Positions 42,237 to 50,650 of a stretch of 50,650 nucleotides of DNA are shown here, piece by piece. A program made the position numbers and the translations under genes. Below the pieces are notes generated by a model that did no database searches, was not told where the DNA came from, and saw only the letters and a list, made by a program, of their open reading frames with translations. Within the stretch, counting starts at the first letter, position 1; each line of letters opens with the position of its first letter. This stretch comes from Lewinellaceae bacterium (lineage in GTDB: Bacteria > Bacteroidota > Bacteroidia > Chitinophagales > Saprospiraceae). The DNA lies in contig CANHEE010000007.1 of the NCBI GenBank assembly GCA_947459655.1, forward strand, positions 1 through 50,650. Direction: 5' to 3'.

Positions 42237-43022
42237 TCAGAAACTGTTCGCAATTTTTATGAAGTCTTCCGCGTTCAGAGATGCTCCTCCGATGAGTCCG
42301 CCGTCCACATCCGGGAGGGTAAAAAGTTCAGCGGCATTTCCTGCATTACAGCTTCCGCCGTATAATATGGGAATATTTTTTGCTGTTGTCGCGCCAAAGC
42401 GTTTCTTGAGTAGTTTTCTGATAGAAGCGTGCATTTCCTGAGCCTGCTGTGGACTGGCAGTCAGTCCGGTACCAATGGCCCAAATGGGTTCGTAGGCAAT
42501 TACTACACCGCTTATTTCGGCCTCAGTGAGATTGAACAGTGCATTATGCAGCTGGTTTTCGACGTATGCTATATGTTTACCTGCATGCCTGATTTCAGAG
42601 GGCTCACCACAGCAAAAAATAGGGGTGATGCCCTTCGAAAGCGCCGCTTTTATTTTTCTGGAAATGAATTCATCGCTCTCGTGAAAATACTGTCGACGCT
42701 CTGAGTGGCCCAAAATAACGTACGAAACTCCGGCCGCGCCAAGCATTTCAGCTGAAACCTCACCTGTATAAGCGCCATGTGGTTCGGGGTACAGATTCTG
42801 TGCGCCCAGCCTGATGCTTTTCTTCCGGGCGATGACCTTTTGTACACTTTGCAGATTTATGAATGGCGGGCATAAAACCACTGTCACGCGGGAGGAAAAT
42901 TTGCCGGCAGCCACTGCTTTTGCCAGTGCCGTACCCTCTTCGATGGTTTTGTTCATTTTCCAGTTTCCCGCTACAATTTTCTTTTTGGCCACTTCTGAAA
43001 ATTTTACTGAATCCCGCAGCAT
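42237..43022 (-). CDS. tpiA: Triose-phosphate isomerase
   Basis: The 261-residue TIM barrel has all catalytic elements: Lys in AGNWKMNKT, His in ILGHSERRQYF, Glu in AYEPIWAIGTG, and the phosphate-binding LYGGSCNAGNA and DGGLIGGASL. It interconverts dihydroxyacetone phosphate and glyceraldehyde 3-phosphate in glycolysis. The first 12 residues (MLRDSVKFSEVA) exceed the usual beginning, so translation might start later, but no later ATG precedes KKKIVAGNWKMN. The -7 element at 43042-43049 fits the annotated start. Confidence 0.96.
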   Translation of the reverse strand: MLRDSVKFSEVAKKKIVAGNWKMNKTIEEGTALAKAVAAGKFSSRVTVVLCPPFINLQSVQKVIARKKSIRLGAQNLYPEPHGAYTGEVSAEMLGAAGVSYVILGHSERRQYFHESDEFISRKIKAALSKGITPIFCCGEPSEIRHAGKHIAYVENQLHNALFNLTEAEISGVVIAYEPIWAIGTGLTASPQQAQEMHASIRKLLKKRFGATTAKNIPILYGGSCNAGNAAELFTLPDVDGGLIGGASLNAEDFIKIANSF

Positions 43023-43041
43023 TCAGGTGATTTAATTGCGG

Positions 43042-43049
43042 CAAAATTA
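43042..43049 (-). promoter_or_regulatory. Candidate -7 element of tpiA-gcvT
   Basis: On the minus strand this reads TAATTTTG, matching TAnnTTTG. The predicted start near 43038 gives a leader of about 15 nt before the tpiA ATG. The divergent interval to 43152 holds no clear plus-strand promoter. Confidence 0.5.
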
Positions 43050-43151
43050 GTTTTTTTCTTTTCAAAAATCTTTACATTGCATTTATTTATTGATTTTTAG
43101 GGCCGATTTACATTGTGCCGGAAATGCATATTTTCTGCAGCAAACCTTGCG

Positions 43152-44456
43152 ATGTCTTCCATACTGATCTATTCTCCTGTTGTCGGTCCCAGATTGCGCT
43201 ACATCATGACCGAAATGCTGGTCCGGATGTCGGGTCTGCAGATAGAATTCTGCACCGATGCAGCTATTTTCAGACAGAGCGCTGTGTTGCGCATTAACTA
43301 CAGCTGTCATGCAGTGAGTGAGGAGGAAATCCATATACTTCCGCACGGCTTGCTGGAAGAAACCGGTGTTTTACACCAACAATCGCTGATGAAACATATT
43401 GCGCAGGGCATTTCATTTTCACATGACCTTGCGCGTCAGATAGCCTGTGGAGAAAAGGTTTTTGAGATACAATTCGACCTTTTTGCAGCTGCCTTTTTCC
43501 TGCTCAGTAGATATGAGGAATACCTTCCGTTTAAGGCAGACATTCATGGTCGTTACAGTGCCTCGGAGAGTGTGGCTTTCCGGAACAGATTTCTGGAGCG
43601 ACCATTGGTGCAGGAATGGGCTTTTGCTTTTACAGCACTTCTGAAACAGAGGTATGTGCCCCTGAAAAGTGAACTGCCGCCCTGTAGGAAACAGATGACC
43701 ATCGATATAGACCAGGCCTTCAAATACCGCCACAAACTATGGTGGCGCAATTTCGGCGGTTTCCTCAGAGATCCTGCTTCCTTTCGCGAGCGCTTTGCTG
43801 TGCTTACGGGCTTGCGGAGCGATCCTCATGACATTTTTGATCATCTCGAAAAATACTTTCCGGGCAAAGATTCCGGGCTCAGTTTCTTTTTCCTGCTGGG
43901 CGACTATGGGGTGTATGATAAAAACACCGATTACCGGAATACCGCGTTCCGCAATTTGATTACAAAGTTAGGCAACAAATATCCGGTTGGGATTCACCCT
44001 TCGTATACAAGCAATAGCTCCGATACCTACACATCGCAGCAAATCCTCCTCAAAGAAGTCGCGCGTCTGGAGTCTATTCTTGGCGCTCCCGTGAAGCGAA
44101 GCAGGCAACATTATCTGAAGTTGCGCTTTCCGGAAACCTACCGGAAACTACTGAATGCCGGCATAACTCATGATTTCACAATGGGCTATGCTGACCGGAT
44201 TGGCTTTCGGGCATCGACGGCATTGCCATTTTACTGGTATGACCTTGAAAATGAGGTAGTAACCGAACTGCTTATTCACCCTTTTCAGGTAATGGATGTT
44301 ACCTTGCGTCATTACCTTAGAATGACGCCGGAGCAGGCCCGGCTTGCTGTCCGGGACATCAGAGTGCAGGTGGAGAAATATGGCGGTGATTTTACCTGCA
44401 TCTGGCACAACAGTTCTTTTGATCAATCCTGGCAGGGTTGGTCGCCGGATTTTTAG
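43152..44456 (+). CDS. Polysaccharide deacetylase-family protein
   Basis: I choose ATG 43152 (MSSILIYSPVVGPRLRYI), giving 434 residues; the frame is open upstream only from a TTG. The N-terminal half (about 1-180) is a domain common in Bacteroidota deacetylase relatives (FEIQFDLFAAAFFLLSRYEE). The second half follows the NodB-like fold: metal Asp pair in MTIDIDQAF, GIHPSYTSNS, RQHYLKLRFPETYR, HDFTMGYADRIGFR, LLIHPFQVMD and TCIWHNSSF. It lacks a signal peptide, so the substrate should be cytoplasmic or lipid-linked. It may act in surface polysaccharide synthesis; this is inferred. Confidence 0.85.
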   Translation: MSSILIYSPVVGPRLRYIMTEMLVRMSGLQIEFCTDAAIFRQSAVLRINYSCHAVSEEEIHILPHGLLEETGVLHQQSLMKHIAQGISFSHDLARQIACGEKVFEIQFDLFAAAFFLLSRYEEYLPFKADIHGRYSASESVAFRNRFLERPLVQEWAFAFTALLKQRYVPLKSELPPCRKQMTIDIDQAFKYRHKLWWRNFGGFLRDPASFRERFAVLTGLRSDPHDIFDHLEKYFPGKDSGLSFFFLLGDYGVYDKNTDYRNTAFRNLITKLGNKYPVGIHPSYTSNSSDTYTSQQILLKEVARLESILGAPVKRSRQHYLKLRFPETYRKLLNAGITHDFTMGYADRIGFRASTALPFYWYDLENEVVTELLIHPFQVMDVTLRHYLRMTPEQARLAVRDIRVQVEKYGGDFTCIWHNSSFDQSWQGWSPDF

Positions 44457-44534
44457 TTCGTTTTTCTGCCTTTTTGATTTTGCCGTTTGCTGGTAAAAAT
44501 AAAAACAGGATATCATCTTGTATTTTAAAAATAA

Positions 44535-44542
44535 TACCTTTG
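44535..44542 (+). promoter_or_regulatory. Candidate -7 element of the nitroreductase-trmB pair
   Basis: TACCTTTG matches TAnnTTTG and is identical to the rnpB element. The predicted start (44546-44547) lies 4-5 nt before ATG 44551, so the mRNA would be nearly leaderless. No convincing -33 element. Confidence 0.5.
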
Positions 44543-44550
44543 CAGAAAAA

Positions 44551-45114
44551 ATGCAAATGACCATATCTGAGCTTATTCAAAGACGTCGTGCCGTGTTTCC
44601 TGCGGCCTACAACGGCAATCCCGTCGCCAGGGAAACCATAATGGAAGTGCTGAATTCTGCCAACTGGGCACCTACACACAAGAGAACCGAACCGTGGCGT
44701 TTTCATGTGTTTGCCGATGGTAGTCGCGCCAAGCTTAGCAGCTATCTGGGCGATTTTTATCTGAAATATACACCTGAGGCAGATTATTCTGAAATCAAGC
44801 ACAAAAAGGCAGCAGAGAATCCGATGAAGGCGGCTGCTGTTATTGCCATCGTCATGAAAAAACATGCCGATATCCCCGAATGGGAAGAGGTTGCCGCTGT
44901 AGCAATGGCAGTACAGAACATGTGGCTGACCTGCACTTCACTTGGGATAGGATCTTTCTGGGCAACACCCAAGGCAGCATTGGAGGCAGGAGATTTTCTG
45001 GGTCTGCATGCAGATGAAAAGTGCCTTGGCTTTTTCTATATGGGTTACAGCGATGAGCCGCTAACGGCAGGTACAAGAAAAACAGATATACAGGAGAAAA
45101 CTACCTGGCACTAA
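44551..45114 (+). CDS. Nitroreductase-family flavoprotein
   Basis: I choose ATG 44551 (MQMTISELIQRRRAVFPA), 187 residues; ATG 44557 is equally possible. A TTG start at 44518 would extend across the -7 element. The fold is the compact FMN-dependent nitroreductase type similar to YdjA: RRRAVFP for phosphate binding, ANWAPTHKRTEPWRFHVF, AVQNMWLTCTSLGIGSFW and LGFFYMGYSDE. It reduces nitro compounds, quinones or enones with NAD(P)H; the physiological substrate is unknown. The trmB ATG begins one base after its stop, so the two genes are co-transcribed. Confidence 0.9.
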   Translation: MQMTISELIQRRRAVFPAAYNGNPVARETIMEVLNSANWAPTHKRTEPWRFHVFADGSRAKLSSYLGDFYLKYTPEADYSEIKHKKAAENPMKAAAVIAIVMKKHADIPEWEEVAAVAMAVQNMWLTCTSLGIGSFWATPKAALEAGDFLGLHADEKCLGFFYMGYSDEPLTAGTRKTDIQEKTTWH

Positions 45115-45115
45115 T

Positions 45116-45811
45116 ATGAGCACCAGAAACAAGTTACAGAAATTTGCAGAGTTGCTTGAGCTGCCGCATGTTTTTGAGAATTTCAGCTATGAAAATCCTG
45201 AGTTGGTTGGTCAGTACGGTAAGGTTGTAGACCTTAAATCGCGATGGAAAAATGAACATTTTGGCAACTTAAATCCAATGATACTGGAGCTTGCCTGTGG
45301 CAGGGGAGAGTACACTGTTGCGCTTGCCGAACAATATCCTGATTCAAATTTCATCGGAGTCGATATCAAAGGTGCACGTATCTGGCAGGGTGCAAGACAG
45401 GTCTCCGACAAGAATCTTCGCAACGCAGCATTTCTACGGACAAAAATTGAGCTACTGGACCGCTTTTTCGCTTCAGAAGAAGTGGACGAGATCTGGATAA
45501 CGTTTCCTGACCCGTTCCTGAAAGACAGCAAAAGTACTCGCCGGCTTACCTCACCATTCTTTCTTGAAATCTACAGAAAGGTGCTTAAACCCGGTGGAAT
45601 CGTGCATCTGAAAACCGATTCACCTATTTTATTTGATTTCACCATGGAGGTCATCAGCAGTGATGAGCGCTGTAGATTGATTTACAGTTCGGAAGACATC
45701 TATGCCCGGGCGCTCGATTTCGAGGAACTGCACATCCAGACCTACTACGAGGCGAAGAATATTTCCGGATCAGGTGTGTCGAAATACATCCGTTTCGCCA
45801 TAAATGGGTAA
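45116..45811 (+). CDS. trmB: tRNA (guanine-N7)-methyltransferase
   Basis: The 231-residue class I SAM methyltransferase has motif I ILELACGRGEYTVALAEQYP, motif II NFIGVDIKGARIW, the family signature WITFPDPFLKDSKSTRRLT and the substrate segment LKTDSPILFDFT. It forms m7G at position 46 in the variable loop of tRNAs. The ATG is one base after the nitroreductase stop, indicating coupling. Length and motif order are typical. The C-terminus ends with GVSKYIRFAING. About 120 bp separate it from the rnpB promoter. Confidence 0.95.
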   Translation: MSTRNKLQKFAELLELPHVFENFSYENPELVGQYGKVVDLKSRWKNEHFGNLNPMILELACGRGEYTVALAEQYPDSNFIGVDIKGARIWQGARQVSDKNLRNAAFLRTKIELLDRFFASEEVDEIWITFPDPFLKDSKSTRRLTSPFFLEIYRKVLKPGGIVHLKTDSPILFDFTMEVISSDERCRLIYSSEDIYARALDFEELHIQTYYEAKNISGSGVSKYIRFAING

Positions 45812-45931
45812 CTGCAGGGCGGGATTTACTGCTCATTTACACGCTGTCAGAAAGTTTCTTGCACAGATATTCTGATGCCGGCTATGGCATACAAAAACGC
45901 TTTTGCGGAATGGGAATTTGCAATAAATTCC

Positions 45932-45939
45932 TACCTTTG
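45932..45939 (+). promoter_or_regulatory. Promoter -7 element of rnpB
   Basis: TACCTTTG lies directly before the RNase P RNA. The P1 stem starts at 45944, so the start site is element start plus 11-12. I use this to calibrate other promoters in the window. No consensus -33 TTTG at the standard distance. Confidence 0.7.
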
Positions 45940-45943
45940 TGGC

Positions 45944-46335
45944 CTGCAAGCCGCTCTATCGCGACTTTTAAAAAGGTGAGGAAAGTCCGGACAACGTAGA
46001 GCACCACGCTACCTAACGGGTAGGGTTCCGGGAAACCGGGATACGGAAAGTGTTACAGAAAATAACTACCCCCGGCCTCAGGGTCGGAGGAAAAGGTGAA
46101 AATGTGCGGTAAGAGCGCACGCGGAGACCTGGCAATAGGTCGCCGGAATAAACCCCGTGGGTTGAAATGCCATGTACACCGATTGTTCCGCTTCGGCGGT
46201 TCAGAATGCTGCTCGCATTTTTCGGGGGGTAGGCAGCTAGAGGCTTTGAGTGATCAAAGTCCCAGATAAATGATAGAGGCGGGCGGTTTGCGAACCGCCT
46301 GAACAGAATCCGGCTTACAGGCTTGCAGTTTTTTT
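45944..46335 (+). ncRNA. rnpB: RNase P RNA, bacterial type A
   Basis: This is the catalytic RNA that matures the 5' ends of tRNAs. Conserved cores are visible: GAGGAAAGTCCGGAC near 45976, ACAGAAA near 46055, the AGATAAATGATAGAGGC stretch near 46264 and ACAGAATCCGGCTTACAG near 46303. The ends pair to form P1 (CTGCAAGCC at 45944 with GGCTTGCAG at 46320-46328), followed by seven T residues that act with P1 as terminator. The hairpin GGCGGTTTGCGAACCGCC is near the 3' side. The L15 region reads GGAATAAACCCC, without the GGTAA that binds tRNA CCA ends in many bacteria. Confidence 0.97.
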
Positions 46336-46377
46336 AATCGGGAGAAAATTTCCCGGACATACAATTAATGCTCAATT

Positions 46378-47652
46378 ATGTTACAGGTAAGTGTCATTCG
46401 TGAAAACAGGGAAAAGATCGTTGAGGGTCTGAAGAAAAAGCATTTTGACAAAGCAGCCTTGGTTGTCGATCAGATTATTGAGGTGGATGACCTGAGAAAG
46501 ACCACCCAAGGTCAGCTCGACGCACTTTTGTCGGAATCCAATAAGGCTTCAAAATCAGTAGGAGAAATGATGAAGCAGGGCAGAACTGCGGAGGCTGAGG
46601 TGCTTAAAGCACAGGTCAGCGCTTCCAAAGAGCAGGAAAAGGAGCTCAAGGCAAAACTTGATCAGGCCGGTGCAGATCTTGAAAACCTGCTGCTTTCTGT
46701 TCCTAACATGCCGCATGACAGTGTGCCCTATGGAAAAACTCCTGAAGAAAACGAAGTGTACCGCGACTGGACCGGGGATTTCCCAAAACTGTATGAAGGT
46801 GCGCTGCCACATTGGGAACTTGCCCGAAAATACGACGTATTTGATCTTGAACTCGGTGTCAAAATCACAGGGGCGGGATTTCCTGTCTACAAGGGAAAGG
46901 GCGCGAAATTGCAACGTGCGCTGATTGCATTTTTCCTTGATGAGGCTGAAAAAGCAGGTTATACAGAAATTCTACCACCTCATGTCGTGAATGAGGCCAG
47001 CGGAAGGGCTACCGGTCAGCTGCCCGATAAGGAAGGACAGATGTACCATATCGGAATCGATGATCTTTACCTCATTCCTACAGCAGAAGTGCCAATCACA
47101 AACCTGTACCGCGACACCATACTTGAAGAAAAAGAGTTTCCGGTCAAACTATGTGGTTACACGCCTTGCTTCCGCCGCGAGGCTGGTTCATACGGCGCGC
47201 ATGTTCGCGGACTTAACCGTCTGCACCAATTCGATAAGGTTGAGATTGTACGGTTGGAGCACCCGGCAAAAAGTTATGATGCCCTGATGGAGATGCTCGA
47301 ACATGTTGCCGGATTATTGGACAAACTGGAGCTTCCTTACAGGATTCTGAGGCTTTGCGGCGGAGACATGTCCTTCTCGTCTGCCTTGACGTTTGATTTT
47401 GAAGTATACTCGGCCGCACAGGAGCGCTGGCTGGAAGTCAGTTCCGTTTCCAATTTCGAGACATTCCAGTCGAACCGAATGAAACTGCGTTACCGCGACG
47501 AAAACAAAAAAACTATTCTTGCACATACCCTAAATGGTTCGGCATTGGCGCTCGCGCGTATCGTGGCCGCACTACTGGAAAACAACCAGACACCTGATGG
47601 TATACAGATTCCTGCAGCACTGCAGCCTTACACCCGATTTGCCATGATTTAG
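46378..47652 (+). CDS. serS: Seryl-tRNA synthetase
   Basis: The 424-residue class II synthetase has an N-terminal two-helix coiled coil that grips tRNA-Ser (about 27-105) and a catalytic domain with TAEVPITNLYRD, motif 2 FRREAGSYGAHVRGLNRLHQ, FSSALTFDFEVY, VSSVSNFETFQSNRM and motif 3 NGSALALARIVAALLENNQ. It charges tRNA-Ser and tRNA-Sec with serine. The ATG lies 42 bp after the rnpB T-run. No TAnnTTTG element is seen in that gap, so it may rely on read-through from rnpB or on a non-consensus promoter. Confidence 0.97.
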   Translation: MLQVSVIRENREKIVEGLKKKHFDKAALVVDQIIEVDDLRKTTQGQLDALLSESNKASKSVGEMMKQGRTAEAEVLKAQVSASKEQEKELKAKLDQAGADLENLLLSVPNMPHDSVPYGKTPEENEVYRDWTGDFPKLYEGALPHWELARKYDVFDLELGVKITGAGFPVYKGKGAKLQRALIAFFLDEAEKAGYTEILPPHVVNEASGRATGQLPDKEGQMYHIGIDDLYLIPTAEVPITNLYRDTILEEKEFPVKLCGYTPCFRREAGSYGAHVRGLNRLHQFDKVEIVRLEHPAKSYDALMEMLEHVAGLLDKLELPYRILRLCGGDMSFSSALTFDFEVYSAAQERWLEVSSVSNFETFQSNRMKLRYRDENKKTILAHTLNGSALALARIVAALLENNQTPDGIQIPAALQPYTRFAMI

Positions 47653-47688
47653 TGCTTTTTCTCTAATAAAAAACAGAAATCTCAGCCT

Positions 47689-48585
47689 ATGCTCTGGGGA
47701 ATTGACCTTGGCGGAACTAAAATTGAATGCGCAGTCATCGAAGACAGCCTGCACCATGAGCCTGTCTGCCGTGAGCGCATTGCAACCGAAGGCAATCAGG
47801 GCTATAGTCACATCATTGCTCAGGTGGTCAAGTTGGTCGATCAGGTTAAATCCATCAGTGGTCTGACTCCTGAAACCATTGGCATCGGAACTCCGGGGGC
47901 CCTGGAGCCATCCACCCAGTTGATGAAGAATTGCAATACCACCGCGCTGATTGGCAAACCATTTAGAGCAGATCTGGAAAATGCACTTGGTATTCCGGTC
48001 AAAATCGCTAATGATGCCAATTGTTTTGCGCTCGCAGAAGCCAGAATGGGTGCTGCTCGTTCCGTCGCACCTGATGCGGAAGTGGTTTTCGGCATCATCA
48101 TGGGTACAGGGGTTGGTGGCGGCATAGTGGTCAATGGAAAGGTAATCAACGGAAGGCATGGTCTTGGCGGCGAATGGGGGCATAATTTTCTGGATGAGTC
48201 AGGAGGAAAATGCTACTGTGGTCGCATTGGTTGTGTGGAGACCCTGATTTCTGGGCCGGCGCTTGAACGCTTTTACCGCAAACATTCGGGGAATGCGTTG
48301 CACCTTAAAGAGATTGTTCAGCGTTACGAGGAAGGTGCCGATGAGGCAGCAAAGGCGACCATGCAACACCTCGTGACGTATTTCGGCAAGGCAGTGGGGC
48401 CGGTCATCAATATTATTGATCCAGAGGTAATTGTTATTGGAGGTGGTGTCGGGAACATTGATTTACTCTATACCGAAGGCGTGTCAGAAGTACGCAAATA
48501 TGTTTTTAACTCCCGCCTGGATACCATTTTTTTGAAACCCGCCCTCGGTGATTCAGCAGGCGTTTTTGGTGCTGCAATACTTTAA
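47689..48585 (+). CDS. ROK-family sugar kinase (glucokinase-like)
   Basis: The 298-residue protein lacks an N-terminal helix-turn-helix, so it is a ROK kinase, not a repressor. Visible motifs are the phosphate-binding LWGIDLGGTKIECAV, catalytic Asp in IANDANCFALAEA, GTGVGGGIVVNG, the sugar-binding GGEWGHN and the ROK zinc motif CYCGRIGCVET, then VIGGGVGN. It most likely phosphorylates glucose or a related hexose such as N-acetylmannosamine with ATP. It lies 36 bp after serS and ends 3 bp before the end of the convergent sensor-kinase gene. Confidence 0.92.
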   Translation: MLWGIDLGGTKIECAVIEDSLHHEPVCRERIATEGNQGYSHIIAQVVKLVDQVKSISGLTPETIGIGTPGALEPSTQLMKNCNTTALIGKPFRADLENALGIPVKIANDANCFALAEARMGAARSVAPDAEVVFGIIMGTGVGGGIVVNGKVINGRHGLGGEWGHNFLDESGGKCYCGRIGCVETLISGPALERFYRKHSGNALHLKEIVQRYEEGADEAAKATMQHLVTYFGKAVGPVINIIDPEVIVIGGGVGNIDLLYTEGVSEVRKYVFNSRLDTIFLKPALGDSAGVFGAAIL

Positions 48586-48588
48586 TAA

Positions 48589-50650
48589 TCAGCTTTCCAG
48601 CTGTTTGCTGATTACAATCCTCGTACCCTTTCCCTCCGTACTGCTGATTTCCAGCGTTGCTTCTATTTCTTTTGCTCTGAATTTCATATTGTCCAGTCCG
48701 AAGTGGTCCGAATAATCTATTTCCGGATCAAATCCAATTCCGTCATCGGCAATCAGGATTTTGAGTTCGTGTTTGTCATTGCATTCAATTTGCACCATAA
48801 TCTTTTCTGCACCTGCATGCTTCAGAATATTTTGCACGGCTTCCTGACCAATGCGGAATAGGCTCAGTACGGTATTGGAAAAGAGCTTGCAGTCGGAATT
48901 GATGTGCTCCTGAAAATTCAAATCAAGCGCGGAATTGTCGCGGATCTGATACAGAATATATTGTTTTAGTCTGTCGGCAAAATCCTGGACGGTAATTTCC
49001 TCTTTGTTTAGTGCCCAGATGGTATCCCTGATACTGCTCATCATGTTTTGCGCACTGGATTTCAGATTGAGCAGACGTTCTTTCAGATGATTTTCATAAG
49101 GAGAAAGCTGTTTGGTAGCCCAGTCCATACTGGTGATGAGGTAGGTGATTTGTGCGCCCACATTGTCATGCAGATCACGGGAAATGCGCTCGCGTTCGTT
49201 TTTTAGCTGGTTCAGCAGCTGAAATGCTTCTTCCTGTTTACGACTCTTCCGAAGCTGCCAGAAGTATACCAGGCTGGCGACTAAAGTCATGAAAAGTAGT
49301 GCGCTAAGGAGCTTGAACCACCACTGCATGTACATTGGTGTCACGATGTGAATATGAAGGGTCGCAATCTGCTGCGATTCTTTTCCGTCATCATTGAATG
49401 CTCTGACCTTAAGCGCATAGTCTCCCGGAGGAATTTTCGGGTATCTTGCAAAGCGCTGTCCATTTGCATAAATCCAGTCTTTGTCAACTCCTTCGAGTTT
49501 GTAGAAATACTGCACATTCTTGCTGGCTGAAAACTGCAGTCCGGTAAACTCAAAAGAGAGGGTATTCTGCTCGTATGGAAAGCTAAGGTATTTTTTGTGC
49601 CAGATTACCGTATCGGTGCGGTAATCAATGTCATTTACCCGTATGTTGGAAATGATGGGAATAGGAGCCACCGGATCATCAAAGAAGTTGTGTTCGTTGA
49701 AGTAGTTGATCCCGCGCACACCTCCGAAAACAATAATGCTGTCCTCAGAGCGGAAAAAAGCTCCGGTATTGAATTCGTATGATTGAAGGTTGTTGTTGAG
49801 TGAAAAATTCTTAAAAATGGATTTTGAAATGTTTAGCCTCGAAATCCCCCTGTTGTGGCTGAGCCAAAGCGTTTTTCCTGCACCTTGCAACACTCCGTAA
49901 ATAAAGTCATTTGCCAGTCCGTACTTTTCCTTGTTGTACAGCTTCACCTGCTGTCCCGGTTTGTATTCATAAAGGCCTGTCGTTGTTGCGATCCAGAAGG
50001 TATTGTCGCCAGTCTTGAGGATGTGCTTGCAGTAAACCGATGGGATCAACGCGTAGGTCTGGCCGGATGGAGTGATGGTGAAAAGTCCTTTTGTGGTACC
50101 CACATAGTAGGTCTGGTCACCCCCACGCTCAACGCAGATGATTTCATCATTTAGTTGCAGGCTAAACGGCATACGGATGCTCCCGCTGCGCTGAAAAAGA
50201 TACAATTTTTTTTCGGCACCCACTAGGAAATCATTGTTGTCCAGTCTGCTGACCGCAGACATATTCCGGATGCCGTTCCGGTTCAGCACTTCCTCCCCGA
50301 AATTGCTGACCTGAAGGGTTCTGGTATTGAGAAGGAACATGGCTTGTCTGTCAAAAAGAAGCAGGTTTTCCTGATCCCACTGTTCTATTTTGAAAATATT
50401 TTGCTTCAGCGGAATAGTAACACATGGTTTTTTTAAGTTTTTCAGGTCATAAATTTCAATCCCTTTCCGGAAAACACTGCAGTATAGATATTGCTCCCCC
50501 TTTTTCTTATAAATTGCCTTGATGTAGTAGTAATTTTCACTGGGTATCAAAGAAAATTTATTGATTTTCGGCATCAGTTTGTTGACTCCTCCCGAATTAG
50601 TACCTACCCAAAGGTTGCCGTAAGTATCGGTCGCCAAGCTGAGAATATCA
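48589..50650 (-). CDS. Two-component sensor kinase with beta-propeller sensor (partial)
   Basis: The gene runs off the right edge; at least 687 residues are visible and the frame is still open. The sensor part shows ligand-binding propeller repeats (DTYGNLWVGTNSGGVNKL, NTFWIATTTGLYEY, KTLWLSHNRGISRL), then a Y_Y_Y domain (YFYKLEGVDKDWIYANG, RYPKIPPGDYALKVRAFN), one membrane segment (WWFKLLSALLFMTLVASLVY), a coiled coil, the HisKA_3 H-box RISRDLHDNVGAQITYL, and HATPase motifs QEAVQNILKHA and IADDGIGFDP. This is the periplasmic-sensing NarL-type kinase layout common in Bacteroidota. The partner LuxR-type regulator is not in the window, and no transporter nearby suggests the ligand. Confidence 0.92.
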   Translation of the reverse strand, partial: DILSLATDTYGNLWVGTNSGGVNKLMPKINKFSLIPSENYYYIKAIYKKKGEQYLYCSVFRKGIEIYDLKNLKKPCVTIPLKQNIFKIEQWDQENLLLFDRQAMFLLNTRTLQVSNFGEEVLNRNGIRNMSAVSRLDNNDFLVGAEKKLYLFQRSGSIRMPFSLQLNDEIICVERGGDQTYYVGTTKGLFTITPSGQTYALIPSVYCKHILKTGDNTFWIATTTGLYEYKPGQQVKLYNKEKYGLANDFIYGVLQGAGKTLWLSHNRGISRLNISKSIFKNFSLNNNLQSYEFNTGAFFRSEDSIIVFGGVRGINYFNEHNFFDDPVAPIPIISNIRVNDIDYRTDTVIWHKKYLSFPYEQNTLSFEFTGLQFSASKNVQYFYKLEGVDKDWIYANGQRFARYPKIPPGDYALKVRAFNDDGKESQQIATLHIHIVTPMYMQWWFKLLSALLFMTLVASLVYFWQLRKSRKQEEAFQLLNQLKNERERISRDLHDNVGAQITYLITSMDWATKQLSPYENHLKERLLNLKSSAQNMMSSIRDTIWALNKEEITVQDFADRLKQYILYQIRDNSALDLNFQEHINSDCKLFSNTVLSLFRIGQEAVQNILKHAGAEKIMVQIECNDKHELKILIADDGIGFDPEIDYSDHFGLDNMKFRAKEIEATLEISSTEGKGTRIVISKQLES

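Noticed and set aside
47572-48183. 203-codon minus-strand frame overlapping serS and the ROK kinase gene
   Set aside because: It spans two genes with clear motifs on the opposite strand.

Overview
This window is a chromosomal stretch of a Bacteroidota bacterium. The evidence is type IX secretion sorting domains (two type A ends and one gliding-motility/CHU_C type B end), a TonB receptor with a carboxypeptidase-like N-terminal domain, a Porin_10-type protein, a YtxJ bacillithiol-system protein, and promoters of the Bacteroidota form (TAnnTTTG at -7). Chitinophagia, Sphingobacteriia or Saprospiria fit the gene set, but I cannot place it more finely. There is no phage, IS element, CRISPR array or tRNA gene that I can see. 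No gene-free stretch exceeds 300 bases.

Layout. 9-1850 is an LtaS/sulfatase-fold membrane phosphotransferase. 1870-5782 (minus) encodes a FixL-like PAS histidine kinase, a response regulator fused to a CRP/FNR module, and a COG2509 flavoprotein. 5907-9079 (plus) is a five-gene stress operon: HMA metal-binding protein, Cys-less thioredoxin-like/Usp fusion, unknown 137-residue protein, tandem Usp and CBS-pair protein. It ends at a strong terminator. 9325-14129 is a TonB receptor with a secreted beta-helix-like T9SS partner, followed by a secreted delta-60-repeat protein (14334-15923). 16045-20918 holds priA, an MDR oxidoreductase, rnhA and a short BatD-like protein. 21014-26782 (minus) encodes a 1922-residue secreted modular protein ending in a dockerin-like calcium-binding pair. 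27070-28460 holds mce and a lipid kinase. 28527-33984 (minus) holds a secreted protein of unknown function, a TIGR02206 membrane protein, PBP1A and an acyltransferase. 34059-40382 (minus) holds a 1232-residue T9SS type B protein, a porin, YtxJ and a 37-residue lipoprotein. 40621-43022 holds a DCC thiol oxidoreductase, gcvT and tpiA. 43152-48585 (plus) holds a polysaccharide deacetylase-like protein, nitroreductase, trmB, rnpB (RNase P RNA), serS and a ROK kinase. The window ends inside a two-component Y_Y_Y-type sensor kinase on the minus strand.

The most interesting unit is 3459-9172. The kinase PAS domain carries the residues that bind heme in FixL (His71, Arg91 and the distal aliphatic pocket). 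Its partner is a one-protein combination of a FixJ-type receiver and a FixK/FNR-type DNA-binding module. A perfect ATGAC-N4-GTCAT palindrome in the divergent promoter region has the CRP/FNR-family core TGA-N6-TCA. It is centred at about -41.5 from the predicted start of the stress operon, and that promoter lacks a recognisable -33 element. I infer a compact oxygen- or redox-responsive dormancy circuit that controls Usp and CBS proteins. It is comparable in content to the mycobacterial DosS/T-DosR regulon but built from different parts.
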